DNA of 64,000 nucleotides from Candidatus Nitrosopelagicus sp. (GTDB lineage: Archaea; Thermoproteota; Nitrososphaeria; Nitrososphaerales; Nitrosopumilaceae). Positions 43,569 through 52,002 of this stretch are shown here, in pieces. The notes under the pieces were generated by a model. It was not told the origin of the DNA, did not search any database, and was given only the letters and a program-made list of their open reading frames with translations. The position numbers and the translations under genes are program-made. Position 1 is the first letter of the stretch. Every line of letters begins with the position of its first letter. The DNA lies in the NCBI GenBank assembly GCA_028345965.1, contig JAOMEP010000002.1:1-64000 (forward strand). Reading direction: 5' to 3'.

Positions 43569-44480
43569 ATGGTTAATCAAGGCGCCTCAAAAGATGCTTG
43601 TCCACGTTGTGTCAAAGGCAAAATGGTCACAGATAATGAATCTGGCGAAATGTTTTGCTCCAAGTGTGGTTTTGTAATGTCAGAAAAACTACAAGAATCT
43701 GGTCCTGAATGGCGTTCCTTTACACAAGATGAACATGGTGACAGAGCAAGAGCTGGTGCACCTACATCATTAACAATGCATGATATGGGTCTTGCAACTG
43801 TAATTAATCCTGTAAACAAAGATGCATCTGGTAAACCACTTACTGCATCAATGAAAAATACAATTGAAAGATTAAGAACATGGGACAGTAGAAGTCAAGT
43901 TCATGAACCAGTTGATAGAAACTTTAGACAAGCATTCAGTGAACTAAATAGATTAAAAGACAAACTCGCAATTTCAGAATCTGTTGTTGAAAAAGCAGCT
44001 TACATTTATCGTAAAGCACTAGACAAAGGTCTTGTAAGAGGACGTTCAATTTCTGCATTAATGGCATCTGCACTATATGCTGCATGTCGTGATACAGAGA
44101 CTCCAAGAAATCTTAAAGACGTTGAAATTGCCGCAAACATCAAAAGAAAAGATATTGCACGTTGTTATCGTTTACTTGTAAAAGAATTAGATCTAAAAAT
44201 GCCTGTTACTGATTCAGTACAGTGTGTTGCAAGAATTGCAAGTAAAATTGGTATTGCAGAAAAAACAAAACGTTATGCAATCAAGGTCTTAAAAATTGCA
44301 CAAGATAATGAAGCATCTGCTGGAAAAGATCCAATGGGATTAGCAGCAGCAGCATTGTACCTATCATGTGTCAAAAATGGTGAAGATAAAACACAACGTG
44401 ACATTGCAGAAGCTGCAAATGTTACCGAAGTTACAATCCGAAACCGCTACAAAGGCTTAAAAGAATCTATAGACGTATAA
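43569..44480 (+). CDS. tfb: Transcription initiation factor B (TFB)
   Basis: This 303-residue TFIIB homologue recruits RNA polymerase to TATA/BRE promoters. The N-terminal zinc ribbon is CPRCVKGKMVTDNESGEMFC followed by SKCG. The B-reader linker (EWRSFTQDEHGDRARAG) follows, then two cyclin repeats (about 110-205 and 210-300). The length is standard. It has its own promoter gap and is divergent from the NAGWW-repeat gene. Confidence 0.96.
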   Translation: MVNQGASKDACPRCVKGKMVTDNESGEMFCSKCGFVMSEKLQESGPEWRSFTQDEHGDRARAGAPTSLTMHDMGLATVINPVNKDASGKPLTASMKNTIERLRTWDSRSQVHEPVDRNFRQAFSELNRLKDKLAISESVVEKAAYIYRKALDKGLVRGRSISALMASALYAACRDTETPRNLKDVEIAANIKRKDIARCYRLLVKELDLKMPVTDSVQCVARIASKIGIAEKTKRYAIKVLKIAQDNEASAGKDPMGLAAAALYLSCVKNGEDKTQRDIAEAANVTEVTIRNRYKGLKESIDV

Positions 44481-44485
44481 AGCAA

Positions 44486-45949
44486 TTATTTATCTTTTGT
44501 TTCTGTAACAAAACCACCTGAACCTTCTGGTGGTGGAATTTTCTTTGCTCCGCCTAATCCAATTGTTGTAATTATTACAGATGTTAGTATAATGAAAAAT
44601 ATTATCTGCGGATAAGCTTCACCGTTCTGCAATCCCATTGTAAGCGGTATTGTAGCGAGTACCGCAGCAGCTAATCCTCTTGGAATCATTACAGATGTAA
44701 CTTTCTTGTCTAATCTAGAAAATCCACGTACAAGCGCTGTATGCGTGATAATGATTCTTCCAACATAAATCGCCACCGCCGCTATTACTCCGAATATGAC
44801 ATATTCAATTTGACCAAAGCTTGCTAACAGTCCTACGAAGACGAAGAAGAATGCTCTAACAATGAATGTAACTTGACTGTGAAGTGAGTTATCTATGGTA
44901 TGTTCTGGTAGTTTGATTCGTAATTTCTTGAGCAGATATTTTTTGTTTCCAAGCATTAATCCAAATACTAGTGCTGTTAGTGCTCCAGATTCTCCAAACG
45001 AGTTTGCCAAAAAGAATAGCAAGAACAAAACACCTAATGTGAGCATGTAGTTGTGCTGTGCATTACTTAACTTGGAAATTATAAACATCCATGGAATTCC
45101 TACTCCGAATCCGAGTATCAAGCCAACAGCAATTGCTCTTCCAAGCGTTTCTCCCAGAAGATCGATACTAAATGAACCTGATAATACCGCCTCAAACAAA
45201 ATGAATGCAACAATCGTTGATAAAATATCAGTTAACGCAGATTCAAAACTTAACATTGATTTTGCTTTGTCTGAAATTCTCAGTTTTCTTACCAAACCGA
45301 AAACAATAATCGAGCTACTTCCACCTACTATAGTTCCAAGCAATATGCTGTCAAGCCACTCCCATCCTAAACCATAATGAGCAAACGTTCCAACAGTTCC
45401 AACAGCTGCTGCAAATCCCAAAACTACAAGAATAACTGAAAAGTGTGCAGTCTTTAGAATTTGTCCAATCTTTAGATTGTATCCACCATCAAACATGATG
45501 ATGATTAATGCAAGTGCTGCAAAGTATGGAACAATTTCTATAACTGCAGCTGGTTGTACGATTCCAATTACCGGTCCAATCATAACTCCTAGTATCATCA
45601 AAAACGCAATGTCTGGAATTCCAGTCTTTTTGAAAAATGCCTCACCTAAAACACCTAAAATAATTACAACACTTGCTGCAAGTAACAAAATTGGAGCAGA
45701 CGCAATGAGCGAACCTTCTCCCATTGAAATCTCCCCTATGAAACTTTGAATGTTTGCTAATCCATTCAGTATTATCTCCATGCCTGGATAATCGGCATCA
45801 ACTTCCGGAAGTGGATTTCTCTCAAAATATGATCTGACTAAATCTCGAGCATTAGACTCTGCTAGCGCATCAGTATCGATTTTTGACAAAAACCCATCTT
45901 TGAACAGGTTTTGAAACTCCTCGAAAATACTCAGAAAAATCAAATTCAT
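44486..45949 (-). CDS. Na+/H+ antiporter (CPA family)
   Basis: This is a 487-residue polytopic protein with about twelve helices from residue 77. The N-terminal 76 residues are polar and amphipathic before the first helix, with an in-frame ATG near residue 56 as a possible start. FDGGYNLK and the following helices match the CPA1 monovalent cation:proton antiporter family. Its stop lies 5 nt from the convergent TFB stop. It exports Na+ in exchange for H+, plausible for a marine archaeon. Confidence 0.85.
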   Translation of the reverse strand: MNLIFLSIFEEFQNLFKDGFLSKIDTDALAESNARDLVRSYFERNPLPEVDADYPGMEIILNGLANIQSFIGEISMGEGSLIASAPILLLAASVVIILGVLGEAFFKKTGIPDIAFLMILGVMIGPVIGIVQPAAVIEIVPYFAALALIIIMFDGGYNLKIGQILKTAHFSVILVVLGFAAAVGTVGTFAHYGLGWEWLDSILLGTIVGGSSSIIVFGLVRKLRISDKAKSMLSFESALTDILSTIVAFILFEAVLSGSFSIDLLGETLGRAIAVGLILGFGVGIPWMFIISKLSNAQHNYMLTLGVLFLLFFLANSFGESGALTALVFGLMLGNKKYLLKKLRIKLPEHTIDNSLHSQVTFIVRAFFFVFVGLLASFGQIEYVIFGVIAAVAIYVGRIIITHTALVRGFSRLDKKVTSVMIPRGLAAAVLATIPLTMGLQNGEAYPQIIFFIILTSVIITTIGLGGAKKIPPPEGSGGFVTETKDK

Positions 45950-45994
45950 GATATTTCAGCCTCATTAATGCTAATTTAAGATTGCATTATAGAA

Positions 45995-46651
45995 TTATCG
46001 GGAAATCTGAGCACGTAACTTTTCATATGCTCTTGGAGCATCCTCTTCTTTGAGGACGATAACCAAACCATCTTGGGTGAATAAGGCATCTGCCATATCG
46101 ATTCCATTGTAATGCAAGATTTCAGTAACAAATGCCATGACATCAGAGCGACTATGATTTTCTGGAACCGCCACCTTGATTTTTGCCAATCCGGAATTGA
46201 ACTGATTTTCTCTTGGCAAGGACTGAAAATGTCGTCTAACTCTGTCGCTATCTTCAGCTAAAATTCTAAACGAATCTCCAAATCTGAAAAACTCAGAATC
46301 TGTAAACTCTTTATGAAACTCGTTGAGCATTTTTGCCATCTCATCTCCTGCATCAGTCATATTCCATGATAGGCCCATGATTCCGTCAGTCAGGGTTAAT
46401 CTGGCATCTTTGAGAACAGGATCGTCTATCATCTCATCTGTGGTCTCAAAAGAGTCAGCGTATCGCTTTATGGCTACTACTATGGTATTGAGGTTTACAG
46501 GGCCTCCCATTGTTTTTTCAACATCAGCCTGAATTTTGACTGCCAATGCTGTAAAGTTAATCACATCCATCTTCATGCAGTCGTAAATTGAGCGGTTTCT
46601 AGTAATGATTTCACGTACTACTTCAGGCATAGAAACACCGCTAGTTCTCAT
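45995..46651 (-). CDS. ACT-domain-like regulator (COG2150-like)
   Basis: This is a 218-residue protein. The N-terminal part (about 1-75, PEVVREIITRNRSIYDCMKMDVINFTALA ...) is a helical DNA- or protein-binding-like region. The C-terminal half contains an ACT-like beta-alpha-beta module (AKIKVAVPENHSR ... DMADALFTQDGLVIVLKEEDA). It resembles the archaeal COG2150 amino-acid metabolism regulators. It is divergent from Hsp20, sharing a 122-bp promoter gap. The ligand is unknown. Confidence 0.7.
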   Translation of the reverse strand: MRTSGVSMPEVVREIITRNRSIYDCMKMDVINFTALAVKIQADVEKTMGGPVNLNTIVVAIKRYADSFETTDEMIDDPVLKDARLTLTDGIMGLSWNMTDAGDEMAKMLNEFHKEFTDSEFFRFGDSFRILAEDSDRVRRHFQSLPRENQFNSGLAKIKVAVPENHSRSDVMAFVTEILHYNGIDMADALFTQDGLVIVLKEEDAPRAYEKLRAQISR

Positions 46652-46738
46652 AGAGTGTAATATATGAACAGATATAATAACATTATGTAATTTTAGATCG
46701 CTATTGTAAGTATATTCATGAATAGAAAATAAAACTTA

Positions 46739-46764
46739 TATAATGTCATACCTATTACATTATA
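46739..46764. promoter_or_regulatory. Inverted repeat before hsp20
   Basis: TATAATG, 12 bases, then CATTATA: a 7-bp inverted repeat ending 9 nt before the Hsp20 ATG. GAGGTAAAT just after it is a likely ribosome-binding site. A similar CATTATGTAAT sits at 46681. It may be the operator of a heat-shock or cold-shock repressor. The symmetry is clear; the binding protein is unknown. Confidence 0.5.
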
Positions 46765-46773
46765 GAGGTAAAT

Positions 46774-47307
46774 ATGACAACGTTTAACAACGAAATCAAC
46801 AGAATCTTCAAAGAAATGTCACGCTCCTTTGGAAGTGTAGATGACATCTTTGAGGCTCTACAAAACACTAACGGGGCTTCTGGTCCAGTCTACTACGGTT
46901 ATACCATGACCGTTGGACCTGATGGAAGACCCGTTATCCAAGAGTACGGAAATGTCAAGCCAGACACTTTACCTACTACAGACGCTTGTGGATGTGACAA
47001 CCAACCACCAGCAGCTACTGCCGAGAAAAGAGAACCTCTGATAGACACCTTGGTTGACGACAAAGACCAAACTCTCAAGATTGTTGCCGAGATGCCAGGT
47101 GTTGAAAAGACCGATGTGAAAGTCTTTGTGGATGAAGATATTGTCCACATTGATGCCAAGCATGGCGAAAAAGACTACCATGTTAATGTCCCAATTCCTC
47201 ACAAGGTCGATTCAGATTCTCCAAAAGCTACCTATACGAACGGCATCCTTGAACTAACCTTCAATTTGGATACCAAACCAAGCGGTAGATCTGTAGACGT
47301 ACTCTAA
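46774..47307 (+). CDS. Hsp20/alpha-crystallin small heat-shock protein
   Basis: This is a 177-residue protein. The alpha-crystallin domain spans about 88-172: DDKDQTLKIVAEMPGVEKTDV, then strands ending in the KATYTNGILELTF motif (A-x-x-x-N-G-x-L). The N-terminal 85 residues are variable and contain a Cys pair (DACGCD). These proteins hold unfolding proteins until refolded. A GAGGTAAAT ribosome-binding site precedes the ATG, unusual in this window where most starts look leaderless. Confidence 0.92.
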   Translation: MTTFNNEINRIFKEMSRSFGSVDDIFEALQNTNGASGPVYYGYTMTVGPDGRPVIQEYGNVKPDTLPTTDACGCDNQPPAATAEKREPLIDTLVDDKDQTLKIVAEMPGVEKTDVKVFVDEDIVHIDAKHGEKDYHVNVPIPHKVDSDSPKATYTNGILELTFNLDTKPSGRSVDVL

Positions 47308-47348
47308 TTCCTTTTTTTCTAATTTTTGTGCCTAGAATAGGCTATTTT

Positions 47349-47540
47349 CTATCCAGAATTGATGAAAACTTTAGAATTTGATACTGATATCATCTCAATC
47401 ATCTTAATTGGAATACTTTCTCTTTCTGATGCTTCCTTCATCTCATCATGATGCATATCATTCAGATGTTTTAGAAACTCTTCTTCTTTGATATCGTTTT
47501 TCTTAAAATCACAAGATGGGTAAACACAGTTGAAATTCAA
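47349..47540 (-). CDS. Small C2H2-like zinc-finger protein
   Basis: This is a 63-residue protein. Cys5-x4-Cys10 and the later His24-x4-5-His give a C2H2-like finger (CVYPSCDFKKND ... FLKHLNDMHHDE). The remainder is helical. The start is TTG. The motif supports a real gene in a run of small zinc proteins (47.3-48.9 kb). Function unknown. Confidence 0.65.
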   Translation of the reverse strand: MNFNCVYPSCDFKKNDIKEEEFLKHLNDMHHDEMKEASERESIPIKMIEMISVSNSKVFINSG

Positions 47541-47573
47541 TAATTTTTTAGTAGATTATTTGTATAAAAATGA

Positions 47574-47996
47574 CTAATATCTTCCGCGTCCACGGTCGTC
47601 TCTTGCTGGTTTGTGATCTTGGAAACAATCGTTACAATAAACTGGTTTGTCACCGCTTGGTTTGAATGGAACTTGACATTCTTTACCGCAATCTCCACAT
47701 GTTGCGTCATGCATTTCTCTTGGAGGTCTGTCTCTTCCAAATCTTCCACCACCACGACTATTTCTACCATATCCGCCTGCTCCGCGTCCACGGTCGTCTC
47801 TACCTCTACCATATCCACCACCACCGCGTCCGCCGAATCGGCCTCCACGGTCGTCTCTTGCTGGTTTGTGATCTTGGAAACAATCGTTACAATAAACTGG
47901 TTTATCTTGTCTTGGTTCAAATGGAACTTGACATTCTTTACCGCAATCTCCACATGTTGCATCGTGCATTTCTCGTGGTGGTCTATCGTAACCCAT
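47574..47996 (-). CDS. Duplicated CxxC-x17-CxxC zinc protein with RGG repeats
   Basis: This is a 140-residue protein. Two copies of the CxxC-x17-CxxC module (CGDC, 17 residues, CNDC), at about 14-40 and 99-125, flank an Arg/Gly/Tyr-rich RGG region (about 48-88). RGG tracts bind RNA, and the zinc modules are common in archaeal and bacterial small proteins. The two modules share nearly identical DNA (47591-47731 and 47846-47985). A role in RNA binding under stress is likely but inferred. Confidence 0.8.
   Translation of the reverse strand: MGYDRPPREMHDATCGDCGKECQVPFEPRQDKPVYCNDCFQDHKPARDDRGGRFGGRGGGGYGRGRDDRGRGAGGYGRNSRGGGRFGRDRPPREMHDATCGDCGKECQVPFKPSGDKPVYCNDCFQDHKPARDDRGRGRY
47591..47731 (-). 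repeat. Intragenic duplication, copy A
   Basis: This DNA is nearly identical to 47846-47985, offset 255 bp. It encodes the second zinc module of the RGG protein. The duplication also produces long open frames on both strands that are not genes. Confidence 0.75.
47846..47985 (-). repeat. Intragenic duplication, copy B
   Basis: This is the partner of 47591-47731. It encodes the first zinc module. Differences are few and mostly in the variable Pro-Arg/Ser-Gly stretch, suggesting recent duplication or gene conversion. Confidence 0.75.
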
Positions 47997-48072
47997 AATC
48001 TTTCTGAACTTCCACTACATTTCCCCTAATTATACTAAGGGATCAATTTCAAATTAGACTTAAACATACAAA

Positions 48073-48381
48073 ATGCCTTCATCTGACATGCGATTTTTTG
48101 GTAAATCAAAAGAGGAGAAGATGGCTGAAGCGCAGGCAAAGCAAGCGCTAAAAAACGGCAAGTCTCTAAAACAGGTTCTTACTGCTCTAAAAGAAAATCG
48201 CGACCAAATTGAACACAGTACAGGTAGGAGACCCGACATTGATGACACAACAAAACTCTTCATGCAGAAGGTTCTCAATGTCTGGATATCTGAAGGTCGT
48301 GACATTGATGATGAAAAGTTCTGGGAAGCAGTTGATTACAACAAGCAGTTTGATTTTCCGGTTGAATACTATGAAAGATGA
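48073..48381 (+). CDS. Small charged protein, unknown function
   Basis: This is a 102-residue protein, helical and strongly charged: KSKEEKMAEAQAKQALKNGKS, then VLTALKENRDQIEHSTG and a C-terminal acidic helix. No family is recognised. It is likely soluble. It lies among several short genes and ends at the first copy of the GATATTCTAGAAAATT element. Confidence 0.62.
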   Translation: MPSSDMRFFGKSKEEKMAEAQAKQALKNGKSLKQVLTALKENRDQIEHSTGRRPDIDDTTKLFMQKVLNVWISEGRDIDDEKFWEAVDYNKQFDFPVEYYER

Positions 48382-48395
48382 TATTCTAGAAAATT
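48380..48395. repeat. Repeated 16-mer, copy 1
   Basis: GATATTCTAGAAAATT occurs here, overlapping a stop codon, and identically at 48695-48710. It contains the palindrome TTCTAGAA. Its role is unknown; shared 3'-end signals are possible. Confidence 0.5.
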
Positions 48396-48423
48396 TTAAC
48401 TAAATCCTGCATATCTACAATAT

Positions 48424-48618
48424 GTGGTAAACACTGATTCTAAAAAACTGAATATTCTAGAAGTTCTCAAAGAAACTCCGATGTCATATTCTGACCTTAA
48501 ATCCAAATGCGGTTATCGAAAGGAAAATTCTAGAGAATTTGTTAATTTAGTAAAACTAGGATTGAGGTTGAATCTTATTCGTTTAGAACGTGAATCTAGA
48601 ATTTACTGGTTATCTTGA
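48424..48618 (+). CDS. Small winged-helix-like protein
   Basis: This is a 64-residue protein: MSYSDLKSKCGYRKENSREFVNLVKLGLRLNLIRLERE, then a short wing-like end. It looks like a compact winged helix. The start is GTG. No family is recognised. It is the third short gene in this cluster. Confidence 0.55.
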   Translation: MVNTDSKKLNILEVLKETPMSYSDLKSKCGYRKENSREFVNLVKLGLRLNLIRLERESRIYWLS

Positions 48619-48694
48619 ACTGATTAATCTAATTCCTTACTAACATGTCGGATAAGACAATTTCACTAATTTTTCAAAAGAATCATTCAGTTAA

Positions 48695-48710
48695 GATATT
48701 CTAGAAAATT
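48695..48710. repeat. Repeated 16-mer, copy 2
   Basis: This is identical to 48380-48395. It overlaps the 3' end of the small C2H2 gene on the minus strand. Confidence 0.5.
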
Positions 48711-48870
48711 AACAATTTGGACAACTAGGACCTGTGTCCTTTTTGGCTTTACCATGAGCCTTTACCATATGTCTCATCAATCTATCTGTTGCAGCAAAAT
48801 TCATTCCACAAATTCTGCACAATGTGCCAGTAATGACCACTTCTTTTCCTTTGTTTCCAAATAGACCCAT
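48709..48870 (-). CDS. Tiny C2H2 zinc-finger protein
   Basis: This is a 53-residue protein, translated by hand. CRICGMNFAATDRLMRHMVK then AHGK is a classic C2H2 finger (C-x2-C, Phe/Leu core, H-x4-H). A C-terminal CPNC pair follows. It was found outside the listed long frames because of its size. The motif is complete, so it is very likely real. It may bind DNA or RNA. Confidence 0.75.
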   Translation of the reverse strand: MGLFGNKGKEVVITGTLCRICGMNFAATDRLMRHMVKAHGKAKKDTGPSCPNC

Positions 48871-48932
48871 AGTCAAATCTCGATAAAATTAGTTAAAAAA
48901 TGTTTTTTTGAAAACAAAAAGAGATAGTGGGT

Positions 48933-49253
48933 CTATGGTTCCACTACTGCTAGCTTTTCATAGATTCTGTCGTAGTATCCGTTTTTGTCGCTAGCTGGTG
49001 CGTAAAATTCTGCGGAAATTACATCACCAACGCTTGCTGAACAATCACTAACTACGACTGAGTTACCCATCTGGGATTCACCAACACATCCGTAGTCGGT
49101 CACTGCAATCACAGTAATTTGTTCTGCGTATTCTGTTGGCATCCAGTTCCACGGAGCAAGCAATAGTGTTAGGATTACGGCTATTCCTGCTACAGCCAGT
49201 CCTACCATTGCTATCCGCGATATACTTTCGCTTTTGAGTGATGTTTGTTGCAT
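48933..49253 (-). CDS. Single-pass membrane protein, unknown function
   Basis: This is a 106-residue protein from ATG 49253 (MQQTSLKSE), the likely start; the frame stays open to 49292. It has one membrane helix (about 14-34) and then an outward domain with two Cys (YGCVGESQMG and VSDCSASVGD) that may pair. No family is recognised. Confidence 0.6.
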   Translation of the reverse strand: MQQTSLKSESISRIAMVGLAVAGIAVILTLLLAPWNWMPTEYAEQITVIAVTDYGCVGESQMGNSVVVSDCSASVGDVISAEFYAPASDKNGYYDRIYEKLAVVEP

Positions 49254-49319
49254 TTTCCTCACTATACTTAGGCGTTCAGAAGATATAACCAAGTGCTAAA
49301 AATAAGAACTAGTGGTAAT

Positions 49320-49967
49320 TTAATTAACTAATGCCATTGCTCTAACAGGTGAGCCTGTAGCATTTTTGAGTTTTAGAGGTGCTACAATTAGATGAAATTT
49401 TTCTGAACTAATTTTATCAAGATTTGTCAAATTCTCTACAATCAAAATATTGTTTTTTGCTAAAACATGATGAACAGAAAATTTTCCATCTTTTCCCAAA
49501 TCTATACTTGGAGAATCAATTCCAACTAGATTGATTTTTTTTGATGCTAGATATTTTGCAGCAGATACCCCCAATCCTGGATTTTTCATAAAGTAAGACT
49601 TCTTGTTTAGATTTTTCTGCCAGCCTGTGTGAAATATGATAGTTGAACCATCATCTATTTTTCCATATTTCTTCTCAAATTTTTGTATGTCCGTTTTTGT
49701 AATTGCTTGATCCGAACCTTTTCTAATTTTTATCAAAACGGCCTCTATGACTAGTCTTTTAGTCATGATCTGGTCAATTTTCTGACCTTTTTTGACAAAA
49801 TGATATGGTGCATCAATATGAGTTCCTGTATGAGTACTAAGAAATAGCAATTCTAGATTATATCCCTCTTTTTCAATACTCTCCCAATTTATGAAGTTAG
49901 GTTGAGGCGAGCCTGGAAATGTTGGAATATTTTCTGAAATTGTTAATGTTAAATCAATTACTTTCAT
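49320..49967 (-). CDS. Cyclase family protein (kynurenine formamidase-like)
   Basis: This is a 215-residue metal-dependent hydrolase. The HTGTHIDAPYHF motif near 45-56 is the metal-binding signature of the cyclase/KynB family. DLTLTISENIP and LVGIDSPSID are also typical. The substrate could be N-formylkynurenine or another amide. It is divergent from the Lrp-like gene. Confidence 0.88.
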   Translation of the reverse strand: MKVIDLTLTISENIPTFPGSPQPNFINWESIEKEGYNLELLFLSTHTGTHIDAPYHFVKKGQKIDQIMTKRLVIEAVLIKIRKGSDQAITKTDIQKFEKKYGKIDDGSTIIFHTGWQKNLNKKSYFMKNPGLGVSAAKYLASKKINLVGIDSPSIDLGKDGKFSVHHVLAKNNILIVENLTNLDKISSEKFHLIVAPLKLKNATGSPVRAMALVN

Positions 49968-50020
49968 ATTTACTGGTACATCTATGAAAAGTTAAATATT
50001 GTATTTGAGGCTTTTTGGTA

Positions 50021-50281
50021 TTGCCTATTTCTTATGTATTGATCAACTCAAATCTAGGAACAGATGTTCAGATCATTAAAGAAGTAAAAGGAATGTTAGC
50101 AGACCAAAATGACGTTAAACTCGAAATTCAAGGAGTGTACGGTGTTTATGACATACTTGTCAAACTATCGTCTGATAATAGTGAAAAATTGAAATCAATC
50201 GTAACAAATGATATTAGAAAAATTGAAAATGTTCAATCTACCCTAACAATGTTGGTAATTGAGCAACAAGAAAAATCATAA
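50021..50281 (+). CDS. Lrp/AsnC ligand-binding domain (RAM) protein
   Basis: This is an 86-residue stand-alone RAM (ACT-like) domain: PISYVLINSNLGTDVQIIKEV, VYGVYDILVKLSS, then the final beta strand. There is no DNA-binding domain. TTG at 50021 is the likely start; an upstream TTG at 50015 is also possible. Such domains bind amino acids and modulate Lrp-type regulators. It is convergent with the aminotransferase gene, with overlapping stops. Confidence 0.8.
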   Translation: MPISYVLINSNLGTDVQIIKEVKGMLADQNDVKLEIQGVYGVYDILVKLSSDNSEKLKSIVTNDIRKIENVQSTLTMLVIEQQEKS

Positions 50282-51421
50282 TTTCTTTAATTCTTCTACT
50301 AGCCCTAGAATCTCATCTTTTGTGTTGTATACGTGAGGAGAAATTCTTAATACTGGTTTTTCATAAATTTCTCTTTTCGCAATGATTATTCCTTTTTGAG
50401 CCATTGTGGATACGATTTTTTCAGGGTCATGTTTTCCAATCTCAAATGAAACTATGCTTGTTCTCTCAACCTCATTTTCAGGACCAAAAACTTTGGATTC
50501 TGGAATCTTTCCAATTTCATCTATGAATAAATTTGATAAATTTATGATATGTTTTCTGATATTATCCCATCCTAATTTTTGTAAAAATGTAACTGAGGAT
50601 TCCATTCCTGCTAATCCAACGTAATTTCTAAATCCCGTTTGAAATCTGTCAGGTAATTCTTTGTATCTTATACCATCCGTTTCATTTGAATCTGCAGATT
50701 CTCCTCCAATGTTGAGAGGTTCTAGCAAATCACTAGATTCCTGCTTACAATAAAACACTCCAGTGCCCATTGGTCCACACAACCATTTTGAACCATTAAA
50801 TGACATAAAATCACATCCTGTATCTGCAAAGTCAAAATCACCAATACATCCAACAGTTTGGGCTGTATCCAAAAAATAAGGGATGTTTTCTTTTCGTAAT
50901 TCTTTACCAATTTCTTTTACTGGTAAAATTAAACCTGAATTGTATAATCCATGACTTAGTGCTACCAATTTTGTTTTTTTATCTACCAATTTCTTTAAAT
51001 CTGAATCTCTAAAACCGCCATTTTCATCAACTGGCAAACTTCGCACATCAATCTTTTTTCCAAGTTTTAACCAGGGAAAATAATTTGCATGATGTTCATG
51101 TTCTCCACCTCTAATTACAATATTGGAATCATTTTCAAACTTTATTCCATTTGCAACATTGTTTATCCCATCAGTAACGCTTTGTGTAATTATGATTTCA
51201 TCTGGTTGACATTTTACTACTTTTGCAACTGCCTTTCTTGTTTTCCCCCATAACTCTTTCATGAAAATTTCAGATTCTAGAGAATCCGGCCCCATCTCTG
51301 AATAATCTATAAGGAATTGTTTCATTGCTTCTATGCTGATTTTAGGCATTACTGAAACTGATGCATTGTTTAGATAGATCTTATCAATTTGAAATTCTTC
51401 AGAAATTGAATCAAAATTCAT
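50276..51421 (-). CDS. Aminotransferase class V (cysteine desulfurase-like)
   Basis: This is a 381-residue PLP enzyme. The PLP Lys lies in FMSFNGSKWLCGP near 205-216, after the DTAQTVG segment that holds the PLP Asp. The fold matches NifS-like class V aminotransferases. No conserved active-site Cys near 330 of the desulfurase kind could be seen, so cysteine desulfurase activity is uncertain. It may act as a selenocysteine-lyase-like or isopenicillin-epimerase-like enzyme. Confidence 0.85.
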   Translation of the reverse strand: MNFDSISEEFQIDKIYLNNASVSVMPKISIEAMKQFLIDYSEMGPDSLESEIFMKELWGKTRKAVAKVVKCQPDEIIITQSVTDGINNVANGIKFENDSNIVIRGGEHEHHANYFPWLKLGKKIDVRSLPVDENGGFRDSDLKKLVDKKTKLVALSHGLYNSGLILPVKEIGKELRKENIPYFLDTAQTVGCIGDFDFADTGCDFMSFNGSKWLCGPMGTGVFYCKQESSDLLEPLNIGGESADSNETDGIRYKELPDRFQTGFRNYVGLAGMESSVTFLQKLGWDNIRKHIINLSNLFIDEIGKIPESKVFGPENEVERTSIVSFEIGKHDPEKIVSTMAQKGIIIAKREIYEKPVLRISPHVYNTKDEILGLVEELKKL

Positions 51422-51449
51422 TATATATCCGATTCAAAAATCATTACTG

Positions 51450-51998
51450 TTGGATAAAAACCATACAACATTTGAAAATTTTCAATTATTAGAAGAACAT
51501 CTAACCTCTTCTAGTTCAAACCTACTTTTTTATGAAAATGCATTTTCCAAAATCAAACTAATTCGAGAAATCATATCGAAACAAAGTCTTCCAGTCTTAT
51601 ACATTGATCTTGATTTTCTTTTCTCTGGGTATGTTAAATCAAAACTTCTCGAAATCCCTAATCTTACATTATTCACTACATTAGATTCAGGAATAAATGA
51701 TCTTCTTCCTAAAATTTTTGTAAAACTCTCAGAAGAACCTCATTTGGTAATATTTGATTCAATTAATGGACTATACAACACACTATCTAACGATGCAGAT
51801 TCTGGAAGACTTGCAAATTCAATCTTAATGCTTCTTGCAAGAAACGTTTCGTTTTCAGACTCAATTTTGGTGATTTTAGCATTGGCCGGAAAAAAAGAAA
51901 AAGATTGGATTCTTCCAAACGGTCGACAAATTCTTGAAAATAACGAAATCAAAAAGTTTACAATTTCTGATCGATCCAAAATTATATTTGAAAATTAA
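51450..51998 (+). CDS. RecA/RadA-like fold protein without Walker A
   Basis: This is a 182-residue protein. VLYIDLDFLFSG and HLVIFDSINGLYNT resemble the strands and Walker B of RecA-family ATPases. The N-terminal region LLFYENAFSKIK replaces a GxxxxGKT Walker A, so nucleotide hydrolysis is doubtful. The start is TTG. It is divergent from the aminotransferase gene. No family name can be given. Confidence 0.6.
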   Translation: MDKNHTTFENFQLLEEHLTSSSSNLLFYENAFSKIKLIREIISKQSLPVLYIDLDFLFSGYVKSKLLEIPNLTLFTTLDSGINDLLPKIFVKLSEEPHLVIFDSINGLYNTLSNDADSGRLANSILMLLARNVSFSDSILVILALAGKKEKDWILPNGRQILENNEIKKFTISDRSKIIFEN

Positions 51999-52002
51999 TT
52001 TT

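Noticed and set aside
47537-48029. Three long frames (one minus, two plus) over the RGG protein
   Set aside because: They are produced by the internal duplication and Gly/Arg codon bias; their translations are low-complexity (Val/Glu/Asp or Thr/Ser/Ile) with no motif.
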